The notes: a model not told the origin generated them from the sequence alone. 64,000 nt of DNA from Anaerohalosphaeraceae bacterium (GCA_035378985.1 DAOSUR010000005.1:100065-164064); one strand, 5' to 3'; counted from the first letter of the stretch, positions 15,937 through 25,057 are shown. Program-made: numbers and translations.

Positions 15937-18065
15937 CGATTGCCCTCCTGCATCGGCGGCATCCCCGGGAATCTCGGCATCATTTGCTGCCGCTCCTCTT
16001 CGGTCGGCCTGGAAGGGATTTCGCCGCTCAGCTGCCGGCGGACGGACAGCCGCCGTTTGGCGATAAACGATTTTAATCCCGGGGCCTGCATTCCGGGCGG
16101 TCCGCCGAAGCCGGGGCCGCGCTGTCCGAACCCAAAACGCCCGCCGCGATTAGCCCTTTCTGCCGGCGCCGGCTGCCCGCCTTGAGGCCCCATCGGCCCG
16201 GACGGATTCGGATTGCCCGCCTGCGGCCTCATCCAGCCCCCGCCGAATGCAGAGCCCTCGTTCAGCCCTTTTTCAAAATCCTCCAGCGTAAAAAACTTCA
16301 GTTCATCTTTCTGCACATACGGACGCACCAGCGCCGCCAGTTTGTCAATTCGTTCTTCTAATACTCCTTCTGCAAAGGGGCCGTCCAGCAGGTCTTTTAA
16401 ATACTGGTGGTACCGCTCCCTGTATGGAGGATAAGACAAAAGCCGATACACCAGCGGGCGGGATTCAAAGGAATTGGTCACCGGCTCATCAATGTAAAAG
16501 TCCGCCGCATCCCGTGCAAGGCCCATTCCAAAGGTCCCGAAGGCCATATTCAAATCCCACGGCAGAATCGTAAAGCGTCCGTTTGTCTCATACAGGTAAT
16601 AATTGTGTCCCATCCCGATATAGTTGTCTAAATGCACAATCATCACGGACACCGCCAGATACCGCAGCACCTGGTCCACATCCAGCACCTTCTCAATCTC
16701 CTGCGGGAAGGTCTCATCCGGACATTTATTTAAAACCTCCAGCAGTCGAAACAGTGCCGTATGGTCGGCCTTGTTTTCGTTGGTTTTCAATCCAACAGCA
16801 TCCAGCAAATTGCCCCCTCGAAACCCGGGTCCTCCGCCAGGTCCCGGTCGACCTTGCCCTTGGGGTCCGCCGAATCCGCGCTCTCCTCGGCGACCGAAGC
16901 CCATCGGAGGAGCATTCGGGTCGAATCGTCCGCCCGGTCTGCCTGCTGCAAACTGCGGAGCCATTCCCGGACCTTGCGGGAAAACCCCCGGCGGCCCCAT
17001 CGGGGGTCTCATTGGATTATTCGGGTCCGCTCTGACTGCACCGGGCGGCCCCCCTAAACCGCCCGGAGGCGGACCAAAGGGCCCGGCAGGTGCCGGCACA
17101 TTCCCCGGAGGAAATGGACGATTTGGGTCGGGAACAAATCCCGCCGGCGGAGGGTCGTCAAAACCGCCGGCCGGCCGATTCCCCGGATTGGGAGGAAAAC
17201 CCGGGCCCGGGTTGGGGCCGAATCCGACGCCGGGTCCCGGCCCGCCGAACCCCCTTCCAAAAGGACCGCCAAACGGCCCGGCGGCCTGTCGGCTGAGCAG
17301 CTCCTCCAGCGGGGTATTCTCCCGCTCGAGCAGTTCGAGAAGGTCGCTGAGCCGTCGTCCGCCCAAGCGAACAGACAGCGGGTCATTGAGATTTTCCCGC
17401 GAGGCAAAAACCGGATTTTGCGTCTGTTTTTCTACATCTTCCTTGGTCCAGTTCAACAAAGCCGCCCCGATTTCCGGCTTGTACAGATTGCCATGCGGAT
17501 TGTCGAAATATCGAGCCAGAAAGGTCTTATCAATCGCCTCCACCTGCGTATAAAGCCCGAGGTGCTCATTATTTACATACACATCAGCAAAGGCACATCG
17601 CGGCGTCGGCACTCCCATCTCCCGGAAGATTTCATAACTGAGCACTTCCCGAATAAAGGTCGGGTCTGAAAACCCGTTGTTCAGGCACAGCTTTTTGACT
17701 CCATAGAAAGTCTGGGCACTGTTAAAAAAATTAAAATCAATCTTCAGACTTAACCGCTTGGAACCGCTTGCCGCCACTGACATCAGAGAAGAATTGCCTT
17801 TTGGGCGAACCGCTACATTTGAAAACTTTCGGCCATCAAACCAAAAGTCCGCCCGAACATATTTTTCGGACATCGGATTGGCCAAAAGCCACTTCCAATC
17901 CTTCTCGGCCATAACGATTCTGACCGTTCTTATCTGCTCTCTATTAAAAGGATTAATGCTCTCAGAGGAGTCCAAAAAGCCATCGTATCCGCAGACAAGA
18001 AAACCTGTCAAAATGGCAATAGATGCAGAAAGACCGATAAAAATTGTCTTTTCCGTCTTATCCAC
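15933..18065 (-). CDS. CotH-family protein with a large Gly/Pro-rich insert
   Basis: 710 residues; an N-terminal hydrophobic segment (about 8-26) anchors or exports it. The CotH kinase-like fold is split: RTVRIVMAEKDW, NVAVRPKGNSS, KKLCLNNGFSDPTFIRE and HLGLYTQVEAIDKTFL lie before residue 260, and HLDNYIGMGHNYYLY and FTILPWDLNMAFGTFG lie after 478. Between them residues 262-418 are Gly/Pro/Asn-rich low complexity, and a second such stretch lies near the C-terminus. CotH proteins phosphorylate secreted proteins in Bacillus spores; the target here is unknown. The start is a GTG at 18065 with GAGG and AAGGG upstream. It is the first gene of the CotH-VTC-DUF4956 operon. Confidence 0.85.
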   Translation of the reverse strand: MDKTEKTIFIGLSASIAILTGFLVCGYDGFLDSSESINPFNREQIRTVRIVMAEKDWKWLLANPMSEKYVRADFWFDGRKFSNVAVRPKGNSSLMSVAASGSKRLSLKIDFNFFNSAQTFYGVKKLCLNNGFSDPTFIREVLSYEIFREMGVPTPRCAFADVYVNNEHLGLYTQVEAIDKTFLARYFDNPHGNLYKPEIGAALLNWTKEDVEKQTQNPVFASRENLNDPLSVRLGGRRLSDLLELLERENTPLEELLSRQAAGPFGGPFGRGFGGPGPGVGFGPNPGPGFPPNPGNRPAGGFDDPPPAGFVPDPNRPFPPGNVPAPAGPFGPPPGGLGGPPGAVRADPNNPMRPPMGPPGVFPQGPGMAPQFAAGRPGGRFDPNAPPMGFGRRGERGFGGPQGQGRPGPGGGPGFRGGNLLDAVGLKTNENKADHTALFRLLEVLNKCPDETFPQEIEKVLDVDQVLRYLAVSVMIVHLDNYIGMGHNYYLYETNGRFTILPWDLNMAFGTFGMGLARDAADFYIDEPVTNSFESRPLVYRLLSYPPYRERYHQYLKDLLDGPFAEGVLEERIDKLAALVRPYVQKDELKFFTLEDFEKGLNEGSAFGGGWMRPQAGNPNPSGPMGPQGGQPAPAERANRGGRFGFGQRGPGFGGPPGMQAPGLKSFIAKRRLSVRRQLSGEIPSRPTEEERQQMMPRFPGMPPMQEGNR

Positions 18066-18241
18066 AACCCTTACATCCTCATTTGAACCTGTCGGTGATA
18101 AACCCCAACGTCTTTGTTTGAAACTTTGCTCAATTGCATCATTTTTTCGTTAAACACAAAGAAAAGAACGCCGAAAGAAAAGCAGATATTGCTGTCTCTG
18201 CCGCCAAAAAAAATCCGTCGGAGAAAGAAGTTAAAAAAAAG

Positions 18242-19531
18242 ATGGAAAAAGAAGATAAAACAAATCTCGTTCCATCCGCTTCTCAGGCCAACGCCTCGGC
18301 ACAAACGGCGCCGAACAAGGAGAATTTCTCCGCCGGCTTAATCGATAATCTGGCCTACCAAATCCGCACCTTATCCAACGCCATCATCGGCTTCAGCAAT
18401 CTGCTGGCCGCTGAAGATTTAACCGATACGCAGCGGGAGTATGTCGCCGAAATCCACCGGGCCGGGAAGGGCCTTTCATGCATCGTCAACGATGTCGTGG
18501 ATTTGGCACATCTGGAACGAGGCAACCTGAAACCGAACTTTGCCGAATGCGATCTGGCTGACCTGCTGGAGGAAATCGAAAGCATTCTCAGCCGAGCCGC
18601 CGTCAGCAAAGGATTGTCCTTTGCCGTCACCGTCGAAGAAAATGTGCCGGCGTTCCTGCGGACCGACCGAGCGCGTCTGAAACGGTGTCTGCTGAATCTG
18701 GCCGGCAACGCCATCCAATTTACCCAGCAGGGAACCATCGAACTTCGGGTGCGGATGGCTTCGCTCGGCTCTCAATCCGCCATTTGCTTTGACCTGATCG
18801 ATACCGGTCTGACCATCTCCACAGAGCATTTGTCTGAACTTTTTGAACCGGTTCGTCAGAAGGAATCGATTCACAGCGGAATACCGGCAGGCCTTCATCT
18901 GGGCGTGCAGGGCTGCGGACTGCTGCCCCTGACCCGCCAATTGGTGCATCTGCTGAACGGACAAATCGAAGTGACGTCCAAACCGGGGGCGGGCTCAATT
19001 TTCTCGATCCTGCTTCCGGCGGAGCCGGCCGTTCTGAAATCCGGAATGCTTTTCTTCCCGCCTCGTTCGACGGGATACGGAAGAGACAAAGAAACATTCG
19101 AAAACAAACAATGCATCGGACGGGTTCTGCTGGTCGAGGATGAAGAGTCCAACCGAACCGTCCTGACCCTGATGCTCGAGAATCTCGGTTTGGAAGTTGC
19201 CGCGGTCAACAGCGGACAGGCTGCCGTTGATGCGGCCTGCCGAAACAGCTTTGACGTCATTCTGATGGACATCCAGCTGCCGGACATCAGCGGGCTTCAG
19301 GTTGCCAGGCACCTGCGGGATAAGGGGCTCCGAACCCCCATCATCGCCCTCTCGGCAGGAACGGTCGCGGAAGACCGGAACCATCAGATTGAGGAACTCT
19401 TCGACGCCTTTCTGGCCAAACCGGTGGATAGTCCTCAGCTGGCTGAAGTCCTCCAGCCGCTGCTGCCGACCGTTCAGAAATCCAAAGCAAACTATTCCGG
19501 ACAACATATCCAATTTCAGAAAACAAAATGA
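18242..19531 (+). CDS. Degenerate histidine kinase fused to a receiver domain
   Basis: 429 residues with hybrid sensor-kinase architecture and no membrane segment. The dimerisation helix reads YQIRTLSNAIIGFSNLL where active kinases have HEIRTPLNAIIGFS, so the phosphorylated His is Tyr (residue 39). The ATPase domain is also altered: the N box NLAGNAIQF is kept, but G1 is DTGLTIS instead of DTGIGI and G2 is GVQGCGLLPL instead of GGTGLGL. The C-terminal receiver looks intact (VLLVEDEESN, phospho-acceptor D343 in ILMDIQLPDISG, FLAKPVD). It is probably a signalling or scaffold protein phosphorylated by another kinase. Its stop overlaps the start of gspE (ATGA). ATG 18242 is chosen; a TTG at 18134 is the alternative. 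Confidence 0.8.
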   Translation: MEKEDKTNLVPSASQANASAQTAPNKENFSAGLIDNLAYQIRTLSNAIIGFSNLLAAEDLTDTQREYVAEIHRAGKGLSCIVNDVVDLAHLERGNLKPNFAECDLADLLEEIESILSRAAVSKGLSFAVTVEENVPAFLRTDRARLKRCLLNLAGNAIQFTQQGTIELRVRMASLGSQSAICFDLIDTGLTISTEHLSELFEPVRQKESIHSGIPAGLHLGVQGCGLLPLTRQLVHLLNGQIEVTSKPGAGSIFSILLPAEPAVLKSGMLFFPPRSTGYGRDKETFENKQCIGRVLLVEDEESNRTVLTLMLENLGLEVAAVNSGQAAVDAACRNSFDVILMDIQLPDISGLQVARHLRDKGLRTPIIALSAGTVAEDRNHQIEELFDAFLAKPVDSPQLAEVLQPLLPTVQKSKANYSGQHIQFQKTK

Positions 19532-21312
19532 AAAAACAGAATCCGGACATTTCGACGGCTTCTTTGGAAGGGCCTCAGCCGAGCACAGGCCAATTCGGGG
19601 AATGGCTCCTCGAACAGGGTCTGCTCTCTGCGGAAACCCTGCAAAAGGCCCTCGAAACCCAGAAAGCCGCCGACAAGCGGCTGGGCCAGATTCTGGTCGA
19701 AATGGGAGCCCTGACCGATGTGCAGGTTGCTCAGGCGCTCGGAAAATTTCTGAACGTCGAATTCATTCCGCTTGACGACTTGTCCGTCGTGCAGATGGAT
19801 GTAGCCCGCAGCATCCCGGAAACCCTGGCCAAGCGGTTCTGTGTGGCCGTGGTGCGGGAAGGAGCGCAGGGGATTGAACTGGCCATGGCCGATCCTCTGA
19901 ACGTGATTGCAATCGACACCGTCTCGTTCAAACTCAAGAAACCGATCAAACCACTCATCGCATCGGAAAAACAAATCCTGCATCTGATTGACCAGATTTA
20001 TCACGGCAGCGACCTGGACCAGCAGCAGATGCGCGATCTGGTTGAACTGGAAATCAGCACAGAGGACGACGAGGAAGAGGAATCCGGTCAAACCGGGACA
20101 CAGATTATTTCAGAGGCCGAGGCGGAAGAGGCGCCGGTTGTCCGCTTTGTGGATTTGATGCTCAGCCACGCGATCAAAAGCCGCGCCAGCGACATTCACG
20201 TGGAGCCGCAGGAACACGGAATGATTATCCGGATGCGGGTGGACGGCATTCTGACGGAAATGGTCCCGCCGCCGCGAAAGATGCAGGCCGCCGTAATCGC
20301 CCGTCTGAAAATTTTGGCAGAAATGGACATTGCCGAGCGGCGGCTGCCGCAGGACGGCCGCTTCAAAATCAAACGCGGCAAGGGCCAGCCCGACATTGAT
20401 GTGCGGGTCAGTGCCCTGCCGACCATCTACGGCGAAAAAATCGTTCTGCGAATTCTCGACAAGTCCGCCGTCAATCACAACCTCGATACCATCGGGCTGG
20501 AACCCAAACTGCTCAAGCAGTTCAAGCAGATTCTGAATCTGCCGCACGGCATCATCATTGTCACAGGCCCCACCGGTAGCGGAAAGAGCACCACGCTCTA
20601 TTCGGCCCTGAATGCGCTGAAAGACCCGCGGAAAAACATCACCACCGTCGAAGACCCCGTGGAGTACCGCCAGCCCGGCATCAACCAGACGCAGGTCAAA
20701 CCGGAAATCAATCTGGACTTCGCCCTTTGTCTGCGGGCCATTCTGCGGCAGGACCCGGACATCATCCTCATCGGGGAAATCCGCGACAAGGAAACAATGG
20801 AAATTGCCATCAAGGCCTCCCTGACGGGGCACCTGGTCCTGAGCACCTTCCATACCAACGATGCCCCCAGTGCGATCAGCCGTTTGGTTTATATGGGGCT
20901 GGAGCCCTATCTGCTGGCTTCTTCGCTCAATCTGATTCTGGCACAGCGGCTGGTTCGGAAAATCTGCGACAAGTGCAGTCAGCCGGCAACCATCAGCGAG
21001 GAATTAATCCGTCGGCTCAAACTTACGCCGGAACAGCTGGCCTCCGCAGACCTTCGGCAGGGAACCGGATGCAGCCACTGCAACGGAACCGGCTATCGGG
21101 GCCGGCTGCCGATTTTCGAATTTCTCGTCATTGACAATGAAATGCGTCAATTGATTGCCGGCGGCGGAAAAGAAATGGAAATCCGCGCCCTGGCCCGCTC
21201 CCGCGGCTACGGCGACCTGCTCGAGTGCGGCATTCGCCGGATGCTCGAGGGGAAAACCACACCTGAAGAGGTCCTGCGTGTCACGTTCTCTGAGGCCGTG
21301 GCAGAAGAATAA
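19528..21312 (+). CDS. gspE: GspE/PilB-type secretion or pilus-assembly ATPase
   Basis: 594-residue cytoplasmic hexameric ATPase that powers pseudopilus or pilus assembly. The N-terminal MshEN/GspE-N domain covers about 20-160 (FGEWLLEQGLLSAETLQKAL). The ATPase core includes SDIHVEPQ (221-228), Walker A GPTGSGKST (347-355), Asp box VEDPVEY, Walker B ILIGEIRD (413-420) and His box HLVLSTFHTNDA. A zinc-binding C-x2-C pair sits at 480/483 and 515/518. All catalytic residues are present. It overlaps the pseudo-kinase by 4 bp, coupling the two. The family cannot separate type II secretion from type IV pilus use here. Confidence 0.95.
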   Translation: MKKQNPDISTASLEGPQPSTGQFGEWLLEQGLLSAETLQKALETQKAADKRLGQILVEMGALTDVQVAQALGKFLNVEFIPLDDLSVVQMDVARSIPETLAKRFCVAVVREGAQGIELAMADPLNVIAIDTVSFKLKKPIKPLIASEKQILHLIDQIYHGSDLDQQQMRDLVELEISTEDDEEEESGQTGTQIISEAEAEEAPVVRFVDLMLSHAIKSRASDIHVEPQEHGMIIRMRVDGILTEMVPPPRKMQAAVIARLKILAEMDIAERRLPQDGRFKIKRGKGQPDIDVRVSALPTIYGEKIVLRILDKSAVNHNLDTIGLEPKLLKQFKQILNLPHGIIIVTGPTGSGKSTTLYSALNALKDPRKNITTVEDPVEYRQPGINQTQVKPEINLDFALCLRAILRQDPDIILIGEIRDKETMEIAIKASLTGHLVLSTFHTNDAPSAISRLVYMGLEPYLLASSLNLILAQRLVRKICDKCSQPATISEELIRRLKLTPEQLASADLRQGTGCSHCNGTGYRGRLPIFEFLVIDNEMRQLIAGGGKEMEIRALARSRGYGDLLECGIRRMLEGKTTPEEVLRVTFSEAVAEE

Positions 21313-21321
21313 GACATCCGC

Positions 21322-21735
21322 TCAGCGGCTGCGCCAGACATACTCACCGGGGCCGTCGGCCTGAGAGTTTCGAAACCGCTTCAGAAACCGAACGGCAATC
21401 CAGTCCGCCGTCAGCACAGCCGTTACAACGCCCGCCAGAGCCAGGAAGAGAACGGAAATCCACCAGTTCGGCCAGTACATCACCGGCACAACCCGGACAA
21501 ATTGAGGGCGGTAATGAGCCAGAAGTCCCAGCGCTCCGACCACACCAAGCAGCAGAATCGGCACACGCAGTCCGTTGAAAACGGCAGCCCATTCCTCCCG
21601 CCTGCTGCCGCCGGCTCGAACAGGGCAGGAACGGCGGCGAGGCGCCTTCTGCAGAATGGAATAATCCTTCAACGTATCCTTGTCCGAAGGGCTTACATCT
21701 TGTTCGGGATGAGATATCCAAATCGCTTTTTTCAT
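21322..21735 (-). CDS. Small two-helix membrane protein, unknown
   Basis: 137 residues. A basic, Ser-rich N-terminal half is followed by two hydrophobic helices (VPILLLGVVGALGLLAHY and WWISVLFLALAGVVTAVLTA) and a short basic tail. I do not recognise the family. It lies on the opposite strand between gspE and gspF, interrupting the otherwise co-directional operon, and its end is only 9 bp from that of gspE. ATG 21735 has GGGGG just upstream on the minus strand. It is supported as coding by its membrane topology and ribosome-binding site, but no conserved motif was seen. Confidence 0.55.
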   Translation of the reverse strand: MKKAIWISHPEQDVSPSDKDTLKDYSILQKAPRRRSCPVRAGGSRREEWAAVFNGLRVPILLLGVVGALGLLAHYRPQFVRVVPVMYWPNWWISVLFLALAGVVTAVLTADWIAVRFLKRFRNSQADGPGEYVWRSR

Positions 21736-22076
21736 ACATCCCCCGACGGCTTTACCGTTGCTTTCTATACGTTTATTGTATCTGGTTGTGCGTTCTGAAT
21801 CAAGCCCAATCTGGGCGGCACAACGGTTATAGGACGTCAGCCCGCCGATTCGGGAATGTCCCGTTTCTTTTTCCGCCTCCCGTCTCGAGCTCTCCTTTCC
21901 GACAAAAACATTTCACCGCCATGAAACCTGTTCCAAACATCGTCAAACCGTTTTTTATCAGACTCAGGAATCCTCCGGACCCAACAAACTGTTCCCCTGC
22001 AGGGATTTTTTACAAAAGCCGCCCCCTCAAAATGCCGAACCCCAGAACAAATCAAACACAGAGAGGATCGTGCGCA
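21736..22076. other. Intergenic region upstream of gspF, with hairpins
   Basis: About 340 bp. The frame continuous with gspF is open through most of it but lacks family sequence. A hairpin GTTGTGC...GCACAAC (21785-21824) with inner CCCA/TGGG, and a weak terminator-like hairpin CGGGA-ATG-TCCCG followed by TTTCTTTTT (21851-21873), are visible. No clear promoter was found, although one serving gspF would be expected here. Confidence 0.4.
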
Positions 22077-23285
22077 ATGCAGACCTTTGAATATGTAGCA
22101 TGGGATGCAGCCGGAAACTGCCGGGAAGGGCTCCGACAGGCCCAGTCTCGACAGGACCTGCTCGCCCAGCTGCGTCAGGAAAATCTGACGCCGGTATCGA
22201 TTTCCGAAGTCGTGCCGGAAACCAAGCAGGAAGTTCAGACTGCCAGTGTGCGGTACCGCCGAGTCTGCTCGGAACAAATGTCTACGTTCTGCTGGCAGCT
22301 GGCCACCATGCTGGAAGGAGGTCTGTCCATCACCACCGCCATCCAGACAATTGCGGAAGACATCACCAATCCTTACTTTGAATACGTCCTCAAAGACATT
22401 GCCGCCCGGCTGGAAACCGGTGAAACGTTTACCGACAGCGTCCGGGCCCACCCGAAGGTGTTCAACCGGCTGGCCTGCTCCATCATCATGGCCGGCGAAA
22501 CCGGCGGTTCGCTGTCCAACTCGCTCCGCCGGCTGGCGGATTATTATCAGGAACGGGACAAACTGGTCCGAAAAGTCCGCGGCGCGATGGCCTATCCGAT
22601 TTTCGTCGTTTGTTTTATTGTCATTATCGTCGTCGTCCTGATGACGCTGATTATCCCCCGCTTCCAGGTGATGTTCGAAACCTTCAAAGGGGAACTGCCC
22701 GCTTTTACCCGCGGCTTTATGGCCGTCTATCACGGAATCGTCAATAATATTCTGCTGATTCTGATATTTCTGGCGGCCCTGATTGCCGGCACCGTCATTG
22801 CCTCCAAAACCAAATCCGGCCAAGCCGTTCTGCATCGGCTTGAACTGAACATGCCGCTGCTGGGGCGAATCAAGCGGATGGCCTTTATCTGTATGTTCTG
22901 CCGGACGCTGGCCTCGCTGGTGGCGGCGGGCGTGTCGATTCTGGATGCGTTTATCATTTTGGCAGAAATGACGCCCAACCAGCTGCTCCGAAACGGCGTC
23001 CTGCTGGCCCGCCAGAAGATGACCGAAGGCACCTCGATGGCTGACAGTCTTCAGGCTTGCGGCCTGTTCCCCGGCGTGGCCGTCAAGATGACTCAAATCG
23101 GCGAACAGTCCGGCTCTCTGGTGCCCGTCCTGGAAAAAACCGGCGATTTTTATGCCCGCAAAGTGGATGAACTCGTTTCGATGATGCTCGGTCTGCTGGA
23201 ACCTATTCTGATTGTCACCGTCGGAGCCATTGTGCTGACCGTCCTGCTGGCGATGTATCTGCCGATTTTCTCTATGTCTGTATGA
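22077..23285 (+). CDS. gspF: GspF/PilC-type inner-membrane platform protein
   Basis: 402 residues, the membrane platform that contacts the GspE ATPase. Start MQTFEYVAWDAAGNCREG is the usual F-protein beginning. Two tandem F domains are seen (CWQLATMLEGGLSITTAIQTI...AGETGGSLSNSLRRLADYYQER and CRTLASLVAAGVSILDAFIIL...IGEQSGSLVPVLEKTGDFY). Three hydrophobic segments occur at about 170-195, 225-245 and 375-400. ATG 22077 is preceded by GAGAGGA. The family N-terminus begins exactly here, so in-frame upstream starts are rejected. Confidence 0.95.
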   Translation: MQTFEYVAWDAAGNCREGLRQAQSRQDLLAQLRQENLTPVSISEVVPETKQEVQTASVRYRRVCSEQMSTFCWQLATMLEGGLSITTAIQTIAEDITNPYFEYVLKDIAARLETGETFTDSVRAHPKVFNRLACSIIMAGETGGSLSNSLRRLADYYQERDKLVRKVRGAMAYPIFVVCFIVIIVVVLMTLIIPRFQVMFETFKGELPAFTRGFMAVYHGIVNNILLILIFLAALIAGTVIASKTKSGQAVLHRLELNMPLLGRIKRMAFICMFCRTLASLVAAGVSILDAFIILAEMTPNQLLRNGVLLARQKMTEGTSMADSLQACGLFPGVAVKMTQIGEQSGSLVPVLEKTGDFYARKVDELVSMMLGLLEPILIVTVGAIVLTVLLAMYLPIFSMSV

Positions 23286-23302
23286 GATTCAAAAAAACGT
23301 GG

Positions 23303-23354
23303 GTCTCGAACAGGATTTCGAGACAAAAAAACATAAAAAAATGTACATTTTTTT
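23303..23354 (+). promoter_or_regulatory. Double hairpin just upstream of the major pseudopilin
   Basis: GTCTCGAA (23303-23310) pairs with TTCGAGAC (23317-23324). Ten bases later AAAAAAATGT (23335-23344) and ACATTTTTTT (23345-23354) form a perfect 20-bp palindrome that ends next to the AGGAG of the pilin. Possible roles are partial termination after gspF, mRNA processing or stabilisation of a highly translated pilin message. Confidence 0.45.
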
Positions 23355-23368
23355 AGGAGATGCAAGCA

Positions 23369-23761
23369 ATGACAGAAAGAAAAGGATTTACGCTGATTGA
23401 ACTGATGGTCGTCATCCTGATTGTCGGCATTCTGGCGGCGGCCTCGATTCCGCTGATGCGCGGCCGGATTGAATCCGCCAAGTGGGCGGAAGCCAACGCC
23501 ACCGCCGGCACCATCAAGTCCGCCGTCCGGGTGTATTTTGTGGAACACGGCTCAGCGCCCACCGGCAGTCTGGGCGTAGCCGCCACCCGTCAGGCCCTGG
23601 GCTTTCAGGATGCAGACCTGACCGGAACCTACTTTGTCCCGGGCGACTACAATATCGACAGTGTCGATGCCAACGGCAACGCCCAGATTACGGTCACCGG
23701 CAGTCAGCCCAATGCTCCCAGCGGGTCGAAGACCCTCTACGTGGACGGACGATGGGAATAA
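23369..23761 (+). CDS. gspG: Major (pseudo)pilin, GspG-like
   Basis: 130-residue prepilin. The leader MTERKG is followed by the prepilin peptidase site and methylated Phe in G^FTLIELMVVILIVGILAAASIP, including the essential Glu at +5. The C-terminal region (GVAATRQALGFQDADLTGTYFV...SKTLYVDGRW) is globular. The short leader and small size fit the major subunit. ATG 23369 is chosen because AGGAG at 23355-23359 sits 9 bases before it, while an ATG at 23360 would abut the site. It is the first of three consecutive prepilin genes. Confidence 0.9.
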   Translation: MTERKGFTLIELMVVILIVGILAAASIPLMRGRIESAKWAEANATAGTIKSAVRVYFVEHGSAPTGSLGVAATRQALGFQDADLTGTYFVPGDYNIDSVDANGNAQITVTGSQPNAPSGSKTLYVDGRWE

Positions 23762-23851
23762 ACCGGCCTATCGGTCAATTTACAGGAACGGAGGAGGTGC
23801 GCATCTTTCTCCGTTCCTTCCTTTTTTGAATGCCGGATAAGGAGGATTCCC

Positions 23852-24349
23852 ATGACAGACGTGGGCCCAATGGGCCGATCTTTCAGACACGGGCGGCTTC
23901 GAAAATCCGCCGGTGTCACCCTGCTGGAGCTGATTGTTGCCACGGTGATTCTGGCCATTGCATCCCTGGGAGCCCTGACGTACCAGTATCACGCCGTCAA
24001 GCGGGCCCGCAGCGCCCGAGCCGAAATTGTTGCGGCGCAGCTGGCTCAGCTGCTTCTGGACGACTGGAAAAGCACCGGCGGCAATGAATTTTATGACCCG
24101 ACGGATCTCGACCTCGGTCTGGAACAAATCGGCAGCGACCCGATTTATCGGGTCGTCTTCAACGGCTTTCCCATGCGGGCACAGCTCTGGTACTCCGACA
24201 TTGACACAGATGCAGAAGCGGGTGTGACGCTTCGGGAAATCCGCGTCACAATTCGCTGGCGGCGGGATTACAAAAACCTCGAACCGGCCGCCGCCGACCC
24301 GACGTTCACCTCGTCCACGTATGTCCGAAGAGACCAATCCGGCGGATAA
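23852..24349 (+). CDS. Minor (pseudo)pilin 1
   Basis: 165 residues with a type IV prepilin motif about 20 residues in: KSAGVTLLELIVATVILAIASLGALTYQY. Val follows the cleaved Gly in place of Phe, and the Glu at +5 is kept. The basic 20-residue leader is longer than in the major pilin. The rest is a small globular domain (QLAQLLLDDWKSTGG...YRVVFNGFPM). Position and features suit a GspI/GspJ-like minor subunit. AAGGAGG precedes ATG 23852. Confidence 0.85.
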   Translation: MTDVGPMGRSFRHGRLRKSAGVTLLELIVATVILAIASLGALTYQYHAVKRARSARAEIVAAQLAQLLLDDWKSTGGNEFYDPTDLDLGLEQIGSDPIYRVVFNGFPMRAQLWYSDIDTDAEAGVTLREIRVTIRWRRDYKNLEPAAADPTFTSSTYVRRDQSGG

Positions 24350-24362
24350 GGAGGCATCCGGT

Positions 24363-25046
24363 ATGAATCGCTGCAAAAAAACATCTCGCCTGTCCGGCGC
24401 TTTTACGCTGCTCGAAGTAGTCGTCACGCTGGCGATTCTGATTATTCCGATTCTGGCCGTCACCATCCTGGCGGCCGGCGGCTCCCGAAGCGTTCGCCAG
24501 ACTTATAACAGCATTCACAAACCGATTCGGCAGGATGCGCTGGCCGCTATGACCGCTTTCAGCACCATCGGACGAAAGTCCAACCGAAGCAATTATGCCG
24601 TTTATAAAATCATCAACGGTGTTTACACCGTCGCTCAGCCGCCGATTAATCAGGAAATCGCCTCCGGTTCCGCCGTCGAATTTCGCTACTGGGAAAACGC
24701 GTTCGACCCGGCGGCCGCCAATGCGGATGTGCTGGAAGTCACCAACACCGGAACGCACTACGCCCTCTTTTATCTGGAAGGACGACGGCTGAAAGTCGAT
24801 TACGGCACCGTTGTCAATGGAGTGGGGGGAATTTCCGGCGGCACCCGCCGAACCAGCTCCCTGCTGCGAACCGTCACACTCAGTGAATTTGTGGATGTCT
24901 CCAAAGGAACGGAGATTTTCAGCCACAACGTCGTCGGCGGAGTCGGAATGGGCTCCGTCCGGATGAATCTGACCTTGACCGACAGCGAAGGCGAATCCGT
25001 AGAAGTCAAAACCTCCGTCCTGCTGCGAATGAACTGGCCCCGATAG
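24363..25046 (+). CDS. Minor (pseudo)pilin 2
   Basis: 227 residues. The prepilin motif is SGAFTLLEVVVTLAILIIPILAVTILAAGG; Ala rather than Gly stands before the Phe, which may slow or prevent normal peptidase processing. The Glu at +5 is present. The body is beta-rich with no known domain. ATG 24363 lies 13 bp after the previous gene with AAGGAGG between, so the two are co-translated. Likely a GspJ-like minor subunit of the pseudopilus tip. Confidence 0.82.
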   Translation: MNRCKKTSRLSGAFTLLEVVVTLAILIIPILAVTILAAGGSRSVRQTYNSIHKPIRQDALAAMTAFSTIGRKSNRSNYAVYKIINGVYTVAQPPINQEIASGSAVEFRYWENAFDPAAANADVLEVTNTGTHYALFYLEGRRLKVDYGTVVNGVGGISGGTRRTSSLLRTVTLSEFVDVSKGTEIFSHNVVGGVGMGSVRMNLTLTDSEGESVEVKTSVLLRMNWPR

Positions 25047-25057
25047 GACGCAACCTT

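Noticed and set aside
14587..16185. 532-residue plus-strand open frame
   Set aside because: Antisense to the DUF4956 and VTC genes; product very rich in Arg, Gln and Pro, as expected of a shadow.
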